A DNA stretch of 6,511 nt from Akkermansiaceae bacterium UBA985 (GTDB lineage Bacteria; Verrucomicrobiota; Verrucomicrobiia; Verrucomicrobiales; Akkermansiaceae): contig DBBL01000152.1 in NCBI GenBank assembly GCA_002292185.1, positions 17,373-23,883 of the forward strand, in the 5' to 3' direction. Under the pieces are notes generated by a model, which saw nothing but the letters and a program-made list of their open reading frames with translations, ran no database searches and was not told where the DNA came from. Position 1 is the stretch's first letter, and every line of letters begins with the position of its first letter. The position numbers were made by a program, and so were the translations under genes. Shown one piece after another: positions 5,718 through 6,511 of this stretch.

Positions 5718-6511
5718 AACCCCATAACAGATCTGACAGCCTCCCGCTTCAACCTGAGTTCACGCCACTCATTAACCAGACGGGATGCCTCGATAACACC
5801 GCAGCCAGAGGGAACAGCAACATGATTGCCCTGCCAATGAATGCCTCTAATAGCTACCAGCGAAGTGAATAATCCGTCTTTGAGAAGGCCAAACGGGGCG
5901 CCAAAACAGGGCGGGCAATCCAAGCGGTTTCGCCAACTTGACAGCAGATCCAAGGTCTCTTGAGTGCGCGGCAAAGGCCCTAATGCCGGGGTCGGGTGTA
6001 GTCTTTTAATGAGTTCATCAACACCCCTCTCAGCAAACAGCTCCACATTAATGGGAGTATGAAAATGCACTAACTGACCTAAGTCGAGGATGCTCCTATC
6101 ACTACGCTCAACCGTGCCAATATCTGATAGTTTAGCGACCATGGTCTGCGCCACGAATTCATGTTCTCGGATTTCCTTACCATCCACAGCAAAGACTGCG
6201 CGCTCATCGGTCTTTGCTGTTCCCGCTAAAGCCATTGTCTTGAGGGATCGGCCATCTTGCTTAAAGAGCAACTCAGGAGTCGCACCGCAAAAGCCGCTAC
6301 CATCACGACTCCAACCATAACTGTAAAAGGGCGCGCCTAAATTTTGCATTCCAGCAAGCAACGTATCTCCATCCCCCTTGATAAGCCGACCTCTCTCTGT
6401 TGCCACTGGCACTGATTTCTCAATGACTCCTTTAACAATCATATCGTTAATCTCGGCAAAAACACCAGCAAAGCTGTCCGCCTCAAGTTTATCCCACACT
6501 ATTTCTAGTTC
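5714..6511 (-). CDS. Chorismate-binding enzyme, probably isochorismate synthase (partial, N-terminus outside window)
   Basis: The frame is open from the right window edge to the TAA at 5716-5714. A GTG at 6499-6497 opens a 261-residue ORF, but the in-frame codons before it (encoding E-L-E-I) have no stop, so the gene very probably continues out of the window. The visible part is the chorismate-binding catalytic domain. It shows the lysine of the K-x-V strand (codon 6418-6416), TPELL, ALAGT (LAGT at 6229-6218), REHEFV, HFHTPI, LHPTPALG, the IRG strand and a terminal GCGVIEAS...NEW block. LAGT is typical of isochorismate synthases (MenF, EntC), whereas PabB usually has PIKGT and TrpE PIAGT, so conversion of chorismate to isochorismate for menaquinone or a siderophore is the best reading. 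The region aligned with MenF RDWYAGSAGYL is altered to CPPCFGAPFGLL. PabB-like activity remains possible. Confidence 0.82.
   Translation of the reverse strand, partial: ELEIVWDKLEADSFAGVFAEINDMIVKGVIEKSVPVATERGRLIKGDGDTLLAGMQNLGAPFYSYGWSRDGSGFCGATPELLFKQDGRSLKTMALAGTAKTDERAVFAVDGKEIREHEFVAQTMVAKLSDIGTVERSDRSILDLGQLVHFHTPINVELFAERGVDELIKRLHPTPALGPLPRTQETLDLLSSWRNRLDCPPCFGAPFGLLKDGLFTSLVAIRGIHWQGNHVAVPSGCGVIEASRLVNEWRELRLKREAVRSVMGF

Overview
This window reads as ordinary chromosomal DNA from a Gram-negative-type bacterium, with densely packed housekeeping genes. The mean base composition looks close to 50% GC. The gene set is a clpB-like start, ribH-nusB, an Aas-like acyl-adenylating enzyme, an exported L,D-transpeptidase-like protein, a TIM-barrel sugar isomerase-like protein and a chorismate-utilising enzyme. 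This set, the oversized NusB and the lack of Shine-Dalgarno sequences would fit the Verrucomicrobiota or a related group. That assignment is my inference from general familiarity, not something the sequence proves.

Layout: the first 47 bases are the 5' end of a gene leaving the window to the left (minus strand), whose 15 visible residues match the start of ClpB. A 230-base divergent intergenic region follows. It holds a perfect 7-bp inverted repeat and, next to ribH, a possible nested hairpin leader. ribH (278-784) and nusB (784-1650) then overlap by one base (TAATG). A perfect 8-bp hairpin spans the nusB stop codon. The 212-base gap 1651-1862 holds several nested or mutually exclusive hairpins and is the best candidate here for an undescribed RNA element. 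The aas-like gene (1863-4013) and the L,D-transpeptidase-like gene (4010-4738) overlap as ATGA and are probably translationally coupled. After 46 bases comes the TIM-barrel gene (4785-5717). It converges on, and overlaps by 4 bases, a minus-strand chorismate-binding enzyme (5714-6511, truncated by the window edge).

Functionally, ribH makes the riboflavin precursor lumazine. NusB serves rRNA antitermination, and ribH-nusB is a widespread pairing. The aas-like and L,D-transpeptidase-like pair suggests envelope work (fatty acid or phospholipid recycling and peptidoglycan processing). The last gene draws on chorismate, most likely for isochorismate and menaquinone or a related product.

I do not see a mobile element, a CRISPR array, a tRNA or rRNA gene, or a defence system. 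The points most worth a second look are the structured gap before the aas-like gene, the apparently dead acyltransferase domain of that protein, the large insertion in NusB, and active-site substitutions in RibH.
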